Assembly: GCF_017654505.1 (NCBI RefSeq)
Contig: NC_054534.1
Coordinates: forward strand, 41,513,226-41,577,225
Reading direction: 5' to 3'
Origin: Polyodon spathula
Taxonomy: Eukaryota > Chordata > Actinopteri > Acipenseriformes > Polyodontidae
Length of the DNA stretch: 64,000 bases
The translations under genes and the position numbers were made by a program. The notes under the pieces were generated by a model, which saw only the letters and a program-made list of their open reading frames with translations, had not been told where the DNA came from and did no database searches. Of the stretch, positions 62,101-64,000 are shown in pieces. Position 1 is the first letter of the stretch, and the number at the start of each line of letters is the position of its first letter.

Positions 62101-62354
62101 GAAGAGATCCTCCAAAGACGCTGGAGGTGGATCGGCTACACGCTCTGCAAGCCTGCATCCAGCACCACAAGGCAAGCCCTCACCTGGAACCCGCAGGGGA
62201 AAAGGAAGAGAGGTTGAGAGACATGAAGAGGACAGGCCACACCTGGGGACAGCTGGAGCGATTGGCTCAGGACCGGGATGGCTGGAGAGTGTTTGTTGGC
62301 GGCTTATGTCCCAGGCGGGGCAACAGGCGTAAGTAAGTAAGTACTGGTTTCCCA
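59193..62354 (+). mobile_element. RTE-like LINE insertion with 14-bp target duplication
   Basis: GTACTGGTTTCCCA stands at 59193-59206 and again at 62341-62354, so the LINE occupies about 59207-62340. It ends in a short GTAAGTAAGTAA tandem tail, as RTE-type LINEs do, rather than in poly-A. It encodes an endonuclease and reverse transcriptase on the plus strand. Confidence 0.88.
59372..62217 (+). pseudogene. LINE polyprotein: APE endonuclease, reverse transcriptase and C-terminal region, frameshifted
   Basis: The endonuclease begins TIGTWNVRTMYETGK (59445) and, after a one-base slip near 59492, runs open from 59502 to 60821. That frame includes AIHGISESRWTGSG, VISMGDFNAKIG (catalytic Asp/Asn), IDHVCMGNK and ASDHHLVAR (catalytic His). 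The reverse transcriptase follows in pieces: KCKSAGPDNIPAEALK (60890), DQQAGFRTDRSCTDQIATLR (61171), YISFIDYEKAFDSVDR (motif A, 61270), RTGVRQGC (motif B) and LDFADDLALLSH (catalytic FADD, 61575). The C-terminal region has [19 protein letters not shown] (62015). Stops after 60818 and 61560 and several slips make it inactive. RTE/RTEX clade is my best guess. Confidence 0.85.
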
Positions 62355-63240
62355 TTCCCGGCTGCGGTTCTTGTCTTCATGGTCACGTGCTGCTGCTGCC
62401 GAAGCACTCATTGGTGTGCTTCGAGTTCACTATGTGATGCAGTAGCAGTCAGTGAGACGATGACACCACTTTTCCAAGTGCGTATAATACTAACGCCCTC
62501 ATATCTAAAAACTACCCGATCCGATTGGCTAAATATTTATGACGATGATACTGACACCTGAAACAACAAATCATGTAAATCTTAAGATGGCCCTGATTGG
62601 TTTGGATTAAAAAAAAAATCTGACGACGGGAAATCGTTTTTTTTCACATTTCTAAATGACCGACAAAGAAGGGCGCGCATAGACTGAAAATTTAGACCGT
62701 CGTCTTCTTATTGAATTTGCAAATATGAATCAAAATTGAGAGCTGACACGGTATATTAAGTTTAAAAATATATAGATTCGTTGCCACGGAACTGCAGCTG
62801 TCACCATTTTGGAGCTATCATCACGGTGCTTTTAGCCGATGAGGTGTTTTGAGATCAACATAGGCGAGAGAACAAAATGAAAAGTAAATTGCACAAGAAA
62901 TGTTTTCTTTACTTAATATATTTTCATATTTTATATTAATTACTCCTTATTATATTTTTGTTGGAAATATATGAACCGATTTAAAACTTGAATCGAAATT
63001 AATTTTTTACAGTAGTCCACAATAAAACACTTCACAGTGCAGTAAAAGTGTATCTAAAAGAAAACCGTTTTCGCATTTTTTACAACAGCCTCGTAAATTA
63101 CGAGGATAGAAGATTGGTTGTAGTCTCAGCCTTCACATTCTTGTTTACATTGGCTATTTATTATCAATCATTTATCACCGACAGCTTGGCAGCAACTGAC
63201 ACATCTTTTGTAATTGTCTGACATAAGGGTTTTCAATGTG
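62355..63240. other. right interior of the giant element
   Basis: No coding exon is seen. In the proposed gene structure this is the first intron of the minus-strand HECT-like gene, directly downstream of the non-coding exon. Confidence 0.5.
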
Positions 63241-63259
63241 AAACATTAAAACTACTTAC

Positions 63260-63335
63260 CGATAAATGCAGCACCGGTTGCCTCAACTTGGAAAGAAATC
63301 CACTCACGATAGACGCACGACTTTCTCCATTGTTA
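63260..63335 (-). other. probable non-coding first exon of the HECT-like gene
   Basis: On the minus strand the right end repeat runs into AATGGAGAAAGTCGTGCGTC, then a segment ending TTTATCG before GTAAGTAG, a strong donor at 63259-63258. Its only ATG frame (from 63332) stops after eight codons. The next good acceptor on this strand, TTTCACAG, precedes the exon that holds the HECT-like start at 53043. The 5' limit of this exon is not known. Confidence 0.4.
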
Positions 63336-63427
63336 TTTCGAATGTTCCATCCGTGATGATACGATGAAGGTAGAAAGTCCTACGTAGGAGATTTTTTTTT
63401 TTTAATTGGCACTAGGACGCTTCCGTA
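63321..63427 (-). repeat. right terminal inverted repeat of the giant element
   Basis: On the minus strand it reads TACGGAAGCGTCCTAGTGCC and continues colinear with the left end through a poly-A tract, one CCTACGTAGG palindrome, CTTCATCGTAT and CATTCGAAATAACA. It ends at AATGGAGAAAG. Confidence 0.88.
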
Positions 63428-63433
63428 TATATC
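63428..63433. repeat. right target-site duplication TATATC
   Basis: Identical to the six bases before the left terminus (47831-47836). Confidence 0.88.
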
Positions 63434-63876
63434 GAAAAAATGCAGTGCAGCATAAAAATCAATTGGGCATTCAATTCCCCGTGTGAGGATAAACCACAAT
63501 GCAAAAGAGCAGGGCTCATTTGCAGTCGTGGTTTTACAGCTTTTAACGTCGTCTCATCTCACCGATACAGGACAGTATCTGTAACGGCAGTGTATCACAC
63601 ATCCCTGCCCATTACACTGTAATAAAATCCAAAGTCACAAAGTGAACAAACAACTGGAACATGTATAGGTTATATTTAAATGTTTAACCAAGGGGCAGAA
63701 GTTGAAATAATTAGAAACGTTAAATAACATTGGTTCTTTACAAGTGAAAGTTAAAGTAAATATGTTTAAAAGTAAACCAAATGGAATCAACATAAAAGTT
63801 CTTGAGGTAGCATTTCCTGGAGGGAATTTTTTGTAGCAACACAGTTCCCCCTTCAGCAGGAAAGCGAGTAGCTTGT
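63434..63876. other. non-coding flank right of the giant element
   Basis: No gene or repeat family recognised. Confidence 0.5.
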
Positions 63877-64000
63877 TGTCGATGCTCACACAGCAAGTGC
63901 CCAGTCCTGAGTTCATGTAGAATGTCTGTACTGTATTGTCGGTGCTCACACGGCAAGTGCCCAGTCCTGAGTTCATGTAGAATGTCTGTACTGTATTGTC
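63877..64000. repeat. 60-bp tandem repeat running off the window
   Basis: The unit (GGTGCTCACACGGCAAGTGC then CCAGTCCTGAGTTCATGTAG, then AATGTCTGTACTGTATTGTC) occurs twice with two changes between copies. It is open on the minus strand as a 20-residue repeat with YMNSGLGTC. The array may continue past 64000. Confidence 0.92.

Larger units (their letters stand above)
47837..63427. mobile_element. 15.6-kb giant DNA transposon (IS3EU-like) with inward-facing integrase and HECT-type genes
   Basis: Terminal inverted repeats at 47837-47994 and 63321-63427 share TACGGAAGCGTCCTAGTGCC and almost all following bases. The right arm lacks two of three CCTACGTAGG-type units present on the left. A perfect 6-bp duplication (TATATC) flanks the ends. 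Next to the left end starts a plus-strand exon of integrase type. From the right end runs a minus-strand, intron-bearing gene with SAM-like and HECT-like parts. A 6-bp duplication fits what I recall of the eukaryotic IS3EU superfamily; assignment is tentative. Nested insertions (LINE, Tc1-like element, LTR, several MITEs) make up roughly 6 kb, leaving about 9-10 kb of original element. Most of the integrase is gone, so it would need help in trans to move. Confidence 0.85.

Noticed and set aside
1..64000. CRISPR arrays, operons, rRNA and tRNA genes
   Set aside because: Tandem and inverted repeats here are eukaryotic simple repeats or transposon ends. No spacer-repeat array or structured RNA gene was recognised.

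Overview
This is a vertebrate, most likely ray-finned fish, nuclear genomic window. It is AT-rich, with long introns, many microsatellites and a dense, layered set of transposable elements. The only host gene I can identify is the 5' part of tle4 (Groucho/TLE co-repressor). Its first five coding exons lie on the minus strand between 17623 and 2725, with canonical splice sites and one open spliced frame (177 codons). Species cannot be fixed from this sequence.

Layout. 1-2724 is tle4 intron 5; it holds a DNA transposon with long inverted ends that carries a decayed Penelope-like retroelement. 2788-15719 is the 12.9-kb tle4 intron 4, with a broken Tc1-like element, a probable solo LTR, fold-back repeats and simple repeats. 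15720-17623 carries exons 4 to 1, and the tle4 5' flank with CCAAT boxes follows to about 18.7 kb. 18.7-31.5 kb has no recognisable gene. 31.5-43.6 kb is a mobile-element cluster: a hAT element with an 8-bp target duplication, a three-exon Tc1/mariner-type transposase element nested inside it, a duplicated hAT end, LTR pieces, a 930-bp element with 140-bp inverted ends, and a degenerate Ty3/gypsy element. A piggyBac remnant lies at 44.2-44.6 kb.

The most striking object is a 15.6-kb element at 47837-63427. It has matching terminal inverted repeats starting TACGGAAGCG and a perfect 6-bp target duplication (TATATC) on both sides. Just inside the left end lies a first exon that looks like the start of an IS3EU-type integrase. 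From the right end, a probable non-coding first exon leads on the minus strand toward a decayed gene that joins a SAM-like segment to a HECT-type ubiquitin-ligase C-terminus. The two genes therefore point inward, each apparently starting at or beside an end repeat. The rest of the integrase is missing, so this copy is not autonomous. Later insertions sit inside it: a solo LTR within the ligase gene, a pogo-like MITE, fold-back elements, a Tc1-like element, and an RTE-like LINE with its own 14-bp target duplication. The window ends in a 60-bp tandem repeat.
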